In this document: positions 1 through 12,363 of the stretch, piece after piece
How positions within the stretch are numbered: position 1 is the stretch's first letter
How the letters are laid out: each line of letters begins with the position of its first letter
Assembly: GCF_008831285.2 (NCBI RefSeq)
Contig: NC_045145.1
Location: 18,616,040 to 18,680,039, forward strand
From: Nymphaea colorata
Taxonomy: Eukaryota; Streptophyta; Magnoliopsida; Nymphaeales; Nymphaeaceae
Direction: 5' to 3'
Length of the DNA: 64,000 nt
Translations under genes and position numbers: made by a program
Notes under the pieces: model-generated
The model's database searches: none
The model's input: the letters and a program-made list of their open reading frames with translations, nothing else
What the model was told of the DNA's origin: nothing

Positions 1-1140
1 ACACTTGAACTGGCAGAACAGTGAGCAACGGTAATCTCGGTTTGGTAGTCCGGTTGAATAATGTTTGGATGATGCTGCAGCGAAGGGATTCGCCTTGAAT
101 CTTGCACGAAGAGAGTAACAAGCGACAAATTGGCACATAAAATATGAAGAAAGTGGAAAGGATAATGAAAGAGAACAGAGGGAAAATACTTCAATTAATC
201 AACCGTCTCCAATGAGGACCTAATCACGGATAAGGCAATACAGAGTGGATATACAGATTTGAAACAAATGAAAGGTTCAAACATTCGAAAAACCTCTCGC
301 TGGTAGATGCAGTCACGGACTTTTATTCACGAAGAAAGCTATACATCAAAAGGAATATACAAAAAATAAGGCCAGCACTGAAGACAAAACCAGTGACGGC
401 AAACGATAAGCCCAAATAAATTTCCACGGAAGAGAAAAAAATAAAGCAGAAACAGCAGAGAGACGTTCCATTAGCACCAATGCAACCTCTGCTGGAATAT
501 CAAAATTTGGTGATGGTGAGCTTTTCAGCCGATATGGGAACCTGCTCCAAGCCCCCTTCTGCAGTCCAGACTCAGAGGGAACGCTTTAGCAAATTGTCTC
601 CAGGCTGGCGACACTAAGCTCTAGCCAAGTCGGGAGTCTCGGCTTGAGCTTAACTGAGCCTAAGCTCAAGCCTAGCCGAGCTCGAGTTCTCACCTAAAGC
701 ATTCGAGCTGGCCCAGCTCCTTCGAACTCGGCCTGTGAATAGCATTGCCCGAATCTATATCTGCAACCAAGCTTCTGCCTCGAGTCACTTGCCTGTATTT
801 GGACCTGAATGAAGGATCAAAGAATCTAGGCTTGAGCTGGGCATGTAAATGGTCTGGACCCGCTCTGCATCAGCATCACTCTCCCCCTCTCTAAGTGTTT
901 TTAACTGTTTGCCAAATATTGGTACTTTGAATAACGTGTTGATGTAGGTTTTACCTTGTTCATGTGTATGAAGAACTTCACTTGACATTGTGCCGTGATT
1001 TGATTTTATTTGGATGAATTGTTCAACTGCACCACTTGCACCACAAAACTGTTTGGCATTTGAGCAAATTGAAAGATGTTTACTTTTCGATTAACCTGCT
1101 TTCAACGCTGTTGAATTCTTTACTAAATGACCATTGATAT
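1..1140. other. Intergenic region downstream of the PPR gene
   Basis: I see no supportable gene here. The short open frames are low-complexity or unrelated to known proteins. The stretch at about 600-740 is rich in repeated CTCGGC/GAGCT-type words and contains a short hairpin whose 12-bp arms lie at 641-652 and 661-672. That composition is typical of dispersed plant repeats. Part of the segment close to 1140 probably belongs to the 3' UTR of the minus-strand PPR gene. Confidence 0.5.
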
Positions 1141-4100
1141 TTACCAGTAATCCCCACAAGAGCAGATTCCATCTCTAAAATGATGAAACCTGTTGACGTC
1201 CCTGATAATGATTTCTCTGTTGGTAATAGTAGAAATGAGTTTCATAGCGGTATGGCAGTCTCCGCATATCCGTAAGTTCTTGAAGACTCTGATTGTGGAA
1301 CTTTGTGGCAAACGAATGAGTCCTAAAGCTACTGCTAATCTCTCACTGTGGTGCAGTAGGTAGTCTTCTGCATCATCCACATCTTGAAGTACAAAGTTAG
1401 TATCTGGTGCATATCCGACTGTTTTCATTTTCGAATTTAAAAAAATCAGCAACGAATAAATCTCTTTACTTAGTGGGTGCTGCTCATCACCAGCTTGGAA
1501 AACGTGTATTTTATTATCTATCTCTGTCCAGCTGACTCCAGGACTCTTGTTAATGCATTTACTTTTCATTCGCCTTCTAATTTCTTTTGCTTCTTCCCAC
1601 ATTTCCGCTGCTGCATAAATATTTGATAATAAAACATAATTTGCAGGGTTTCTAGAATCCATTTCAAACAGGTTCTGAGCTGCAAGTTTTCCCAGGGCTA
1701 TATTATTATGCAATCTGCAGGCTCCTAGTAACGCTCCCCAACTGAAGACATCTGCTTTAATAGGCATTGCTTTGATGATATCATATGCATGGTCCAGGTA
1801 ACCTGCTCGAGCAAGCAGATCGACCATGCAATTATAGTGCTCGATTCTGGGAATAAGTTCAAAGTCCTCCAGCATGGAGATGAAAATTCTCAAGCCATCT
1901 TCAATCAAGCCAGTGTGACTACATGCCGTCATTACTGAAAGAAAGGTGATATCATTTGGCTTGACACCCTCTTGCTGCATCTGGTTGAACAGATGCATGA
2001 CATGTTTGCTGCAGCCGTGTTTTGCATAGCCAGCAATCATGGTGTTCCACGTGATGATGTTTTTCTCAGGCATCATAATGAACATTTTGCAAGCGCTCTC
2101 AATGTCGCCACATTTTGCGTACATGTTGACACCAGCACTGTTAATCATGATCATTTGGTCGTTGCCTGATTTAATTATGCAAGCATGCAACTGTTTTCCC
2201 TGCCTAAGAACAGCTGTATTGGCGCATGCATCAAGCATTATAACCAGTGTTGACCCATCCAACCCACTGTTTTCTTCCCTCATTCTTTTGTATAGTTTGA
2301 AGGTCTCATCCTCACATCCATGCCTGTTGTATCCTGTAATCATTGTGTTCCATGAGACAGTGGTCTTCTCTTCCATTTGATCAAACAGATTTCTCGCTGC
2401 TTCAATCCTGTCATAGCCAATAAATGCTGAAAGCATCACATTCTGAAGGAACACATCCTTCTGGGCGGTGCTACTATACACCTTGTATGCGCAATCCAGA
2501 TTTCCACACTTCGAGTGCATGTCTATGAGATTACAGCAGATAGTTCCTTCCTCCATATGATTGTTTCTTACAACGTACCCATGAATTTGCTTTCCCCTAT
2601 CGAGGTCCAGAAGGCTGCTGCTTGCAGAGAGTATGCTAGCAAGAGAAAAACGGTCAGGTTTGATGCCCGCTTGTTGCATTTGGTGCATAAGATTTAAGGA
2701 TTCATCTGGCTGATCCTGTTGTTCATATCCAGTGATTAGTGCATTCCATGAATAAGCATTTCTCTCATCCATTCTGTCAAACATCTTACGCGCGTCATCC
2801 AGTCTTCCACATTTGACATAAAAATCAACAAGTGCGGATTCCAAGACTAGATTAATTTTGGCAATTGTTCTCAGAATGTGAGCATGAATCTGCTTTCCTT
2901 GGTGCTCATGTCCTTCATCACCACATAAGGTTAGCAGTACCGTGTAAGTATGCTGATCTGGTTCCATATCTTGTAATATCATCTCATGGTATAAATCAAG
3001 AGCTTCCTTGACTCGACCATCTTGGACGAACCCTGCAATCATTGAATTCCACGAGACTAAATTCTTCAGCTCCAACTTATTGAATACAATCCGCGCGTCA
3101 TTGACTCTACCACTCTTTGCATACAAGTCTATCAAAGCACTGCCAAGTACCACGTCTGAATCCAGTAATCTTCTCATCAGGAAGCAATGTAACGCTCTTC
3201 CAATCCTTGCATCGGACAGGCTTATGCACGCCGTGAGAATGCTTCCTAGATTGAACCGGTCGGTCCTGAAACCTGCTTGTTGCATTCTAAAGAACAATTG
3301 GAGTGCTTCATCTGGATGGCCAAGATTAGAGTAGGTAGAAATTAATGTGTTCCAAGACACTTGGTCCTTCGTGCTCATGGTCTCAAACACCAACATGCTA
3401 TCATCAAGATCTCCAAATTTACCATACATGTCAATGAGTGAATTGGCCACAAAAACATCAGAAGCATGGCCAGAGGTGATAACCATTGCATGAACTTGCC
3501 TCCCTTTCCACAAGCACCTCAAAGCAGCACAGGCCTTAAGCAGAGTAGCGCAAGTGAAATGATCGGGTGCTATCCCAGCTTTCAGCATTTCATGAAATGC
3601 TTCCCATGCACCTTCCCAGAGGTCAGCCTGCACAAAAGTACCAAGTGCTGCATTCCACGAAACCACATCCTTCTCATCAATCTCAACAAACGCCAAAATG
3701 GCATCATCAACCCATCCAATTTTAGCATACCCATCCACCAAAGCACTACCAACAACCGGATGAGGATTCACTCCGGATTTAACCGCTAAACCGTGCATTT
3801 GCCTGAACATGAAAAAGTCTACCACAGAAATACACGCCTTCAGAGCGCTGGGGAAACTGAACTCATCAGGTGCAAGTCCAGTGTTGATCATCTGAACAAA
3901 AAGTTTCAGAACATCCCTATGTCTATTCATCTTGGCATGGCCAATGATCATGGCGTTCCATGATGCCACGCTTTGTTGAGGCATTTCAGCAAGCATTTGG
4001 CCCTCGTTGAACACACTGCAGCATTTGCCATCAGAAACCGAAAACTGAGTTTGCTGGGCAATGTTGCATCGAAGCTTCTCACCGGGCAACGCATTCTCTT

Positions 4101-4335
4101 GCAGAAGCTTAACCCATGCAGTCGCAGTTGTGGAAAGAAGACGTAAGTTTGGCGGCGACTGCAATGCCTTGAGGTAAGTACCATGGTTGATTTTCTGTTT
4201 GTGATGGTATTGGTGCTTGGGTTTCGAAGGGAACAGATGAAGCGGAAGATTGGGGTTAGATAGAAGAAGTGGGTCTTGAAGAAAGTTGAGATTGATGGTG
4301 GATGGGTGGAGAGTCCAGGACGCCATTATCGCCAT
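1141..4335 (-). CDS. PPR protein, PLS class with E/E+ and DYW deaminase domains (1064 aa)
   Basis: Predicted organellar C-to-U RNA-editing factor. The coding region is a single exon, as is usual for this family. The ATG at 4335 is the first in the frame, and a second in-frame ATG follows at 4326. The first 90 or so residues are rich in Ser, Leu, Pro and His with few acidic residues, and probably form a plastid or mitochondrial transit peptide. From about residue 115 to 860 there are PPR units of 31-36 residues (about two dozen by length) with recurrent VSWN-type motifs. E/E+ regions follow (about 865-985), then a DYW domain. The deaminase residues are present: H996 and E998 (HSE), C1024 and C1027 (CGDCH). 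The protein ends CSCGDYW, the family's exact C-terminus. No stop or frameshift is visible. The family assignment is sure; the edited site and target organelle cannot be read from the sequence. Confidence 0.95.
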   Translation of the reverse strand: MAIMASWTLHPSTINLNFLQDPLLLSNPNLPLHLFPSKPKHQYHHKQKINHGTYLKALQSPPNLRLLSTTATAWVKLLQENALPGEKLRCNIAQQTQFSVSDGKCCSVFNEGQMLAEMPQQSVASWNAMIIGHAKMNRHRDVLKLFVQMINTGLAPDEFSFPSALKACISVVDFFMFRQMHGLAVKSGVNPHPVVGSALVDGYAKIGWVDDAILAFVEIDEKDVVSWNAALGTFVQADLWEGAWEAFHEMLKAGIAPDHFTCATLLKACAALRCLWKGRQVHAMVITSGHASDVFVANSLIDMYGKFGDLDDSMLVFETMSTKDQVSWNTLISTYSNLGHPDEALQLFFRMQQAGFRTDRFNLGSILTACISLSDARIGRALHCFLMRRLLDSDVVLGSALIDLYAKSGRVNDARIVFNKLELKNLVSWNSMIAGFVQDGRVKEALDLYHEMILQDMEPDQHTYTVLLTLCGDEGHEHQGKQIHAHILRTIAKINLVLESALVDFYVKCGRLDDARKMFDRMDERNAYSWNALITGYEQQDQPDESLNLMHQMQQAGIKPDRFSLASILSASSSLLDLDRGKQIHGYVVRNNHMEEGTICCNLIDMHSKCGNLDCAYKVYSSTAQKDVFLQNVMLSAFIGYDRIEAARNLFDQMEEKTTVSWNTMITGYNRHGCEDETFKLYKRMREENSGLDGSTLVIMLDACANTAVLRQGKQLHACIIKSGNDQMIMINSAGVNMYAKCGDIESACKMFIMMPEKNIITWNTMIAGYAKHGCSKHVMHLFNQMQQEGVKPNDITFLSVMTACSHTGLIEDGLRIFISMLEDFELIPRIEHYNCMVDLLARAGYLDHAYDIIKAMPIKADVFSWGALLGACRLHNNIALGKLAAQNLFEMDSRNPANYVLLSNIYAAAEMWEEAKEIRRRMKSKCINKSPGVSWTEIDNKIHVFQAGDEQHPLSKEIYSLLIFLNSKMKTVGYAPDTNFVLQDVDDAEDYLLHHSERLAVALGLIRLPQSSTIRVFKNLRICGDCHTAMKLISTITNREIIIRDVNRFHHFRDGICSCGDYW

Positions 4336-5465
4336 GAGTGCATAAATCAAGTGGTTTCCTTTCGATGAGTGGCGATGGAGTTGATGGCTCAGCCCAGGAA
4401 AGCCAATCGAAGCGCTGCCACATACATCAAGATTTTGCGTCGTCGGAGAGAGGAACGGCAGGAATGAATCCTCAAAATAAGTTGATCCTATTCCAAAAAA
4501 GGATCGTCAGGTTTTTGAAATTTTGATACATGACCGAGCGGTCAACGAATAACCTGCCTTTGTCGCTGCCTTCTTAGCTTCTGCTAAAAGTTCGATCAAC
4601 CTTAGTAAAAACAGTGGGTATCTCTTTTCCCTTTTCATTGTGTTTCTTGGACATTGGTCCCATTGCGATATTAATCATTTTTGACATCTACAATTTTAAC
4701 ACAAATTCGTTATTGTGTTATTCACTTACGATAAACATACATTGCATATAATATTTGGAGAACACTTATTGATGTTTATTTGACTTATTCATTTTTGTCT
4801 TTGTAATGGTGCTTATATCATTGCATTAGGAGGAACGTATCATTTGTTAACAAAACTTCAATGGCAATGGCTTATTTGGAATGAATAAGGAAATATATAA
4901 ATGGATTCGTTGATATCTGTAAGACATAAACAAAGGCCATGGCAGCCTAAAAAACAAGCGTATGAACAGCATGCGATCAATATTTTTCAATTGCTTGGTT
5001 TTACTGCATTGTATTTGCAACATATTTCTACCATTTCATGCTATTGTTTTGAGCCCTTATATTAAAGTTTAACAGTTACCGTTCAATAAATTTGTCTCAA
5101 TTTCATTCTGGTATCAAATGGCCAACCAAATATATTTTGATAACAATACTAGAATAATGTGCATAATCCCGTCGAATATTATAAGGGCTGCCAACTGCAC
5201 AACATGTTCATAAAAAAATTTGACTCATTTTTACCTTTAAAGGTCAGTGGAGAAAAAACGAAGCAAGCAATAAATATCTTTCTTTGGTAGAAATAAAATT
5301 TGGGACTCCTTCAAAAGATAAAAGTATGGCGAGGCTATGCCAAATTTTAGGGAAAAAGTGAGGCTAAATGGAAAACTTCATTCTTATTTAATTCAAACCC
5401 GCTTGCCGCAAGACACCACTGAAGATCTATGTGTCTCCGAGTGTCTTATTCTCAGCTTGTCTCTA
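4336..5465. promoter_or_regulatory. Divergent intergenic spacer between the PPR gene and the CD2BP2-like gene
   Basis: This 1.1-kb AT-rich segment separates two start codons that point away from each other, so it must hold both promoters and both 5' leaders. I see no gene, repeat or certain TATA box in it. The ends near 4340-4480 and 5380-5465 are GC-richer and probably transcribed leaders. Confidence 0.5.
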
Positions 5466-8400
5466 ATGGCGGAAGAAGAGCCTTCGTCCTCGCGCTCTCA
5501 CCTGAAACGGCGTGCTGTCGAAGATCTTATCTCTGAAATCGAGCCGAATAAGCGCCCCAAGTACCTTCGCTGATCCATTATTTCGCCTCCCTTATATTGT
5601 TGATTTTCTATTTGTTAGGGTTTTTCTTCCTCCTTGTTACCTCTAGGGAACTTGTTTTTGTTTTATTTTTTTATAATTTAGAAAATTTTCTGGATGTATT
5701 TTGGTGGTTTCATGGTAATTCTTAGATGCCTTGGCGTCGTTGGGTGGAATTCGCAGGCAGAGAGAAGTGAAATTCCCCAAAGGGAAGAAGGCTAAGCAGG
5801 GGGTTGAGCCCTTGTTCGATGATGCCTCTGCAGGTGGTGGCGGACCAGTTCGCTCGACGGACCCTCGGGTCGCTGCAAAGGAGAGGGCGGTCCGTCGGAA
5901 CCAGATCACCGCGGAGCTGTTCAAGGACCAGGACAAGGGAACACCTGCAGATATCGCCTCGGCGGAGGTCGACTATGAGGTTCTTTGGCAAACCCCAGAT
6001 TTGTAAACTTTATTCCTTCCTTTTTTCTTTTGCGCGTTCGTTAGTTGACGAACGTGTTCATTTTGGTTATTTTCTTTGTTTTTCCATTTTATAGGATTAG
6101 TGGCAGTTACTTTCGCTATTTTCTGTGTTTTCTCTTTCTTTGGCTGTGTGCTCTGTCAGTCAGTTGTTCATATTTTTGCTCTCTCTCTCTCTATCTCTCT
6201 GTGACGCGGCAGGATGAGGAAAATTTGGACGACGAGGGTGTTCCCATCGAGCCTTTCAACTTAAACAAAGAGAGAGAAGAAGGGTATTTTGATTCGGCTG
6301 GAAATTTTGTAGAATACCGAGTTGAGAAAGACGAAATTAAGGTACTAAGGTTTAAAATCTTACACGTTTGATGTTGAGCGTGCTCTAGTGTGCTGATTTG
6401 GTTCTGCACTTGTCAAGGATGCATGGATAGACAGTGTTGGTGTCAGTGTGAGGCCCGTGGATAAAAGTTTTAAGAAACCTGAGGACACGGGGGATGATTA
6501 CCATGATCTCTCTTCTGCAGAAATTGGAAGGATCAAGAGACGCATAGCTAACCTGCTCGAACCAGGAGAAACGGTAAACTTACTGTGTTGATTTCCGCCC
6601 CTCTAAATTTGGTTGCAAATATATCCGATTGCCGCAGAAGTTCTGTTGGTAGTATAGACTAGAGGGCTTAGTGTTGACTGGTATATGACTCCTTAGGAGC
6701 ACCCTTGGAACTTGTATCTGTAGTATACAATAAAGGGTTGACTGGTTCACAAGGGTAAATGACTTGGTTCATGTGATGGAGTTAGCTTTTGCTACAGAGT
6801 GTACTTGTTCTCTAATGATTCCTGTTACCATTTTTTTAACGAAAATTCTTCCTTTCTTTCAAATACAATTATGCAAAAGATTAAACAATATTTAGTTGGA
6901 TAGCATTCTCCTCTCGCAAGTAGAGTTCATTGTTCAGTTTATTTGTATCTCTTTATGTTATAGTTGGAAGGCTTTTTGCTAAAAGTTAATTTACTTGGTG
7001 GGGTTGTCGTGGAGAATGATTGATTGGCCTTCCGTGCAAAAAAGTAAAAGTAGCAAAAAGAAAAAATGCCATGACACTCACAAATGCAATAGAGTACTTG
7101 TGTTAATTCTTTCCCAGAAACAAAGTTAATAAGGTATTAAGGATTAGCCCATATGAAAGTTAAAAGGAAACAATTACATTACAAATATTACATGGTTTCT
7201 TTCTTTAACAACATTGTGTTAATAACTTAATTGTATGCGAGTGTACCTCCATCATATTATGCTTAGTTGTTCCTTATCCCACACTGGTTATATGTAAGAA
7301 ATATGATTTTGTTACAAGCCCATTTCGTAGGATCACTTTATGAATACCTAGGTTATAATCTCATACATGTGGGTTAGAATATGTAGCATTAATTATCTAC
7401 TGAAGTTGCTCATACACTAGGACTGGCAAAATTGTTCTTGCTACAAGATTATTTCAAATATGATCAGTTTACAAGCATTTAGGTCATGATCTCGTGTATA
7501 TAGTTAAAAGTTGGTAGCCAACTTCTTTACATCTACTGAAGTTGCTTATGCAATGATGAAAATTAGATTTATTTGGTGAAACATAGAAACTCTCTTTTCT
7601 TAAACATGTCTATCCACTTGATGATAAGATCAGCAAACTAGTTATCTTTCTCAAGGATGGCAGCTCCATCAGTGATTCTACATTCATGTGACAGCTACTG
7701 GTTACATACATTAGAGATATGACTGGAAAATCACCTATTATATCAACAGAATATGGATTAATGGGGTTGAAGAAGCCAATTAGTCTCTATAGGCCTATTT
7801 TCCTGCATCTTTGTTGACAGTGCTGCTGTTTTAATCATTTGGCTCCTTCATAGTTTCATTTCTGGTAGCAAGAAAATAGTTTACTCTTTTCTTGAAATGG
7901 CATCGCTATAACTTATTCTTGCCACTTATGTAGCTCATATTGTCATTTGGCAAATTTCAGGTTTTGCATGCTTTAAGAAGGCTCAAAGGAACCTCAAATG
8001 ATAAGGGTAAACGAGGAAAAATGTCTGGAGAAGCAAAGGCTTTATTTGACCAGCTAACTGATGATTCAATGAAACTAATGGAGAGTGGTGATTACAGTTG
8101 AGTGTGTTGATTTCTTCTTTAGGCCCTAGTCATAAATATCTTTGTTCTCTCAAAACTGAAAGTCTTGGCATTATTCAGAAAATAAAAGTTACATGCTTTC
8201 GACCTTTCCTGGAAGTTGCCTGAGACTGCTTCTGGTCTTCTTCTTGATTGTAGCATATTATGTTCACGTCGTTTCAGAAAGTGGGCACAGGAAGCACCTA
8301 GTTCTGTGTTCAACATTGTTTTACATTTTATTTACAGCTTGTCACCTTGATTATTAGTTAAGTTTTGCAACTTTTACTTGTGCAGATGTTTATCATGACA

Positions 8401-9431
8401 AGCAGGAAACTTTCGTGCGAGAAGCAGGTCCGTATTTCCAGCATCTTATTTTCAGAAAATGTTGTTGAACAACAAAATATTAGCAGTGTGTTGAAGTGAA
8501 AAAAATTATCTTTATCATGTCTGAGTGATGGCATGCAGCAGAATCTTCTTCAACCATCATTATATATCCTCTGGATGGTGTATCTTTTCAATTTGAGCTC
8601 TTCTAACATAGTAGTCAAGGAGTATATGTTATACATTTGTTCTTACCTGTCATGAAGTTATAATTGTGTGTTATTGCTTATATTGTTACTCTTGTTACTC
8701 TTTGTAACTATATCTGGCTTGTTTTCTAGCATTCCGTTTGTTGCTAACCGATTTTTTTTCCATTAGTTACCTTTTACTATATGCATGTAGCCTGTTTTCT
8801 AGCATTCTTCTTTGTTGCTAACTGATCCTTTTTCCATTAATTGCCTTTTGTTATAGGCATGTTTTTGCAAGGCATGTCTAACTGTGCTTTGTTTATTATA
8901 TCTACAGAGGGATATGAGCGCATAGCCTCTGCAAAGGATGGCAAACCTGCTGATGATGCCAATGATCTTGATTCCCACGTGGCAGGAGAGACATTTCCAA
9001 AGGATGCAGAGCCAATGACTGATGATATATTTTCAAATGATGCAGATCCAGGAGTTGCCTCTATTTCAATGCCTAATTCAGTCCAGGATATGTCTGCTGA
9101 CCATGATGCATTTGACATGTTTGGTGAGGAGGATGAGACGGGTACATCAAACCCAACTACCAAAAACGATGGTGTGGATTCTGATTCAATTTCTCCACCG
9201 TCCCAGGCTGTTGAACCTAGCGAAGACAATCCTGTTTCCCAATCAGGTATTGAACAAATAAAACTTGAAAATGCCACTTGAGAGGTGAGTTGTTCTCCAA
9301 ATGCATAATTTCTTTTAAATGGTTGTTTCAGGAGATGATCAGCAAACAGATTATGTGTTTGATGAGTCATCAGGGTAAGCACATTTTTGTTGAACTATTT
9401 TCCAAGAGAATATACTTTTTTTCGTCCATGT

Positions 9432-9472
<41 letters not shown>

Positions 9473-11646
9473 ATAGAAACCTAATCTGTTTTGTTAACCT
9501 CTGACAACAGGTACTATTACAGTGCCAGCTTGGGATATTATTATGACCCTACGTCTGGACTTTTTTGCTGCAGTACATCGGGAAAATGGTAGTGCCTCCT
9601 TCCTGATTTTTTGCTCTCTCTCTCTCTCTCTCCCCCCCCCCCCCCCTTCTTCTTTTCTCAAGCAGTCATTATTGATTTATTAGGTTATACATGTCCAAGT
9701 GAGAACTCATGTGTTTGGTACATCTATGTTCGATGAGTAGCCTTGTTAGTTGTTAGTGCTCATTGAGTATTTGTTCCTTGCTCGTGCTTGTGTTATTGCC
9801 TAAATTCTTGAGTTAAGTCTTCACGCGTTCAAGAAATGACTATGAATTGGTCAGAAGTTTATCAATGATTCCATTCTATTGCTTTTTAACAGAAAAACAT
9901 AGTTTTATCACCATGTTCAGCTTACTGTGATCAACCATCTATAATTTTTGTGCACGACAGTTTACTGGGGTGTAGATTGAGTCTTAAGCAACCTAATTGG
10001 CAACAATGTGAATCTGTCCTACATTTGCAGGCGCCATGTCTTGAATTCTACTTGGTATCAGAATAACTATGTCAAAAAATTAGGGAAGTAATGGTTTTAA
10101 CAGGGACATCATGTCAAATTCTTAAAGTAATTTGGTAAAAGTTTGGCGGCCATGACTTGGTGCATTAGAGAGTATATCTGATTTTTCCTGGCATACTAGG
10201 AACTGCATGCCTGTTCCTGGCATTCCAGGAATGGGACGGTACAGAGAAGTCATCTGGGGGCTATTTTTGAGTGATGGGAAATGGATGCTCCTCTATTCCT
10301 GGCGGAACTAATCACTCTGTCCTGGGAACGAGGTGTTCCCCTGAAATGCTGTGTTGCCTTCCGTTATTTACTTGGTGGATGGGCCTGATGCACTTTGTGG
10401 AGTGCCACATTCCTAGAAGAGCTGTTCTAGTGCTTTTCAAACAATGTCATGACGGAAGAACTGGTTGTGACCCTCAACAGTGAAGTTCTTAAAAGTATGG
10501 AAGTCCCTCCAGAAACATGCTGTGGATTGTTTGGGGGATTAATTTGAATTTCTGAATTACTGCGACATTTTCTATATTGCATATATGTGGCATATAGCCT
10601 GGCAACCAGAATCAGCTCTACTGTGGCTGTTTGTATTTGTTGTTGGATATACTTCACATCCTATTTCGATTACATATAACCTTAATGTCTGTAAGCTTCC
10701 AGTGCATGTAATCTGCATCCCGTTCACACCCAATGGTCTAGGATAGTTTTTGGCACTCTGTTTTCTAAAGAAAGTCTCCTGATTACGTTGTGAAAGTTAT
10801 ACGGTTTACACTGACAAGATTTTCGTCTACCTGGCCTGGGTTTGGAGTCAACAGTTCAACAAAGAGTGGTGCCCATCTTCTGGCATGAGCTGGTAGAGGT
10901 TTGCATCACCTAGGGATGTTTAATGGGTATACTCAAATACTGATCCGATTTCAAATATGTTTAGTTGGATCTGGCCAGCATGTTTGGAATCGGAACAATC
11001 AAATTCAAATTCATTATGCAGTTTTATAATTGGGTCCAATATCTGACTGGAAGTTTTTGTTTGGTGAACTCGAATTCAGCTTTTAAGATTTAAGGTTTGA
11101 ATAAGAGTCCAATTACATTGGGTCCTGCTAAATTGAATTTTGGAGATGGTGGATATGACACCAATCCAAATGTCTACTTCCCTCTGAATTCCAACTTGGT
11201 TTTATCTATGCCTCTCCAAGCTGTTGGGTGTCTGATATTGTGTATAATAATGACGAACGTGTCATAAATATGGGTACAATAGTGACGAACGTGTCATAAA
11301 TATGGATTTGCATTCTTTTTTTGGTTTAGTACCTTCTTCTTAGAAGAAACTGTTTACTGATTGTCATGCCTTTTATACGGATGCACAGAATTTCTGTTTA
11401 TCTGGGTCTTTTGGACTATAAGATCTCTCTCTGCTTTAGGAACTAGTGGATCTTTTATGTGTGATTGATCTTTTTCCTACCTGATCTTTTCTCGAGTAAA
11501 TTGTTGAATGGTGATAGTGCATCATTATGTGTTTGTTCAAACTTCAAATTATGCTGACAATAGTTTGTATTTGTAGGTATGCATTTAATGAGCAGAGTAA
11601 CACATACGTAGAAGTACAGGAGGACGGGTCATTTGTTGCAAGTTAG
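5466..11646 (+). CDS. CD2BP2/LIN1-like U5 snRNP-associated protein, ten exons (436 aa)
   Basis: Homologue of CD2BP2 (U5-52K)/yeast Lin1, which binds the U5 snRNP during tri-snRNP assembly in the nucleus. Exons by GT-AG sites with consistent phase: 5466-5560, 5757-5979, 6213-6341, 6418-6573, 7961-8096, 8386-8427, 8908-9246, 9332-9374, 9511-9588, 11577-11646. They total 1311 nt. The N-terminus has a basic patch (NKRPK, then VKFPKGKKAK). Exon 3 encodes the family motif EPFNLNKEREEGYFD. Exons 4-5 encode a charged region (RIKRRIANLLEPGE, LHALRRLKG). Exon 7 is acidic and disordered. The C-terminus (about residues 380-432) is aromatic-rich, with GYYY, YYYDPTSGLF and GKWYAF, resembling an OCRE domain. 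I do not see the W-x-Y...GPF signature of the GYF domain of animal CD2BP2. Introns 4 (1.4 kb) and 9 (2.0 kb) are the longest. Family assignment is strong; exon edges are inferred. Confidence 0.88.
9435..9468. repeat. (AT)17 microsatellite in intron 8 of the CD2BP2-like gene
   Basis: A pure dinucleotide run lies 40 bp upstream of the acceptor of exon 9. Confidence 0.95.
9614..9646. repeat. (CT)n followed by poly-C in intron 9 of the CD2BP2-like gene
   Basis: About nine CT units run into about 15 C residues, starting 26 bp after the donor of exon 9. Confidence 0.95.
11251..11305 (+). repeat. Short direct duplication in intron 9, period 32 bp
   Basis: The word TGACGAACGTGTCATAAATA occurs at 11251 and again at 11283, each followed by TGG. 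The separation is 32 bp, so this is a two-copy tandem repeat. Confidence 0.85.
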
Positions 11647-12174
11647 TAGATGGCTAGTTTTTGCAGTAGCGTCTATGCTAGGAGCTTCAGGTGCGTGATT
11701 CCTGGATGAACATTCTTGATTGTGTTTTCCTCGGCCATGTTTCTGACTGGTATTCGGCAGCAATAGCATGAGTTCAAGCGGTTCACGTTGTTTAAAGGTC
11801 ATCTAATTTGTTGCATATGAAGTTCGTTTTAAGGGTAGAAGTTATCTATACTGTCATGGTCAGCAGGAACTAAAACCTGAGCATGAAAGTGTGTAACGTA
11901 CGATCTTTTGTAAATGTTGTGATTTTTTGGCCATTTGTCTTATAGGATTTCATTCATCCAAGTCTTGTACTGAAGAGGAGGGAGCAGGTGTGGACACCTC
12001 TTTCCCCCCACCTTCTGTACAAACCGATGATCTGAATAATCAAATCCTCAGGAAGGCTAATATGTTTGGTTCTTCTAACAACGTTGTCAATCCTTCTCCT
12101 ATCAAGTGTTGAAACATTTGCGCCTGTCTAAGTTTGATATGGTACCAGTATATGTTGGCTATGTTATTAACATA

Positions 12175-12363
12175 CAGGGGCTAGATTTTTTTTTCTTAAT
12201 GGGGCACTAAGCATATAGTTAACAAATTTTAAATTGGTCATGGGACAGTGACCCAAGTCTCGTGGGATTGTTCTATCTATCTGACCCAAATCAATATGTT
12301 TAAACCACTAATTTAAGCTTTCTTAGAATGGCCCCACGAGCCCCCAACCTACCTACGCCCCTG
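12175..12363. mobile_element. hAT-like MITE, 189 bp, with 8-bp target-site duplication
   Basis: The element begins CAGGGGC and ends GCCCCTG, a 7-bp terminal inverted repeat of the hAT type. It is flanked by TTAACATA (12167-12174) and TTAACGTA (12364-12371), an 8-bp target-site duplication with one mismatch. It is too short to encode a transposase, so it is non-autonomous. It lies about 530 bp downstream of the CD2BP2-like stop codon. Confidence 0.7.

Noticed and set aside
1972-3789. Several plus-strand open frames within the PPR gene
   Set aside because: Shadows of the minus-strand PPR-DYW coding sequence; no domain content.
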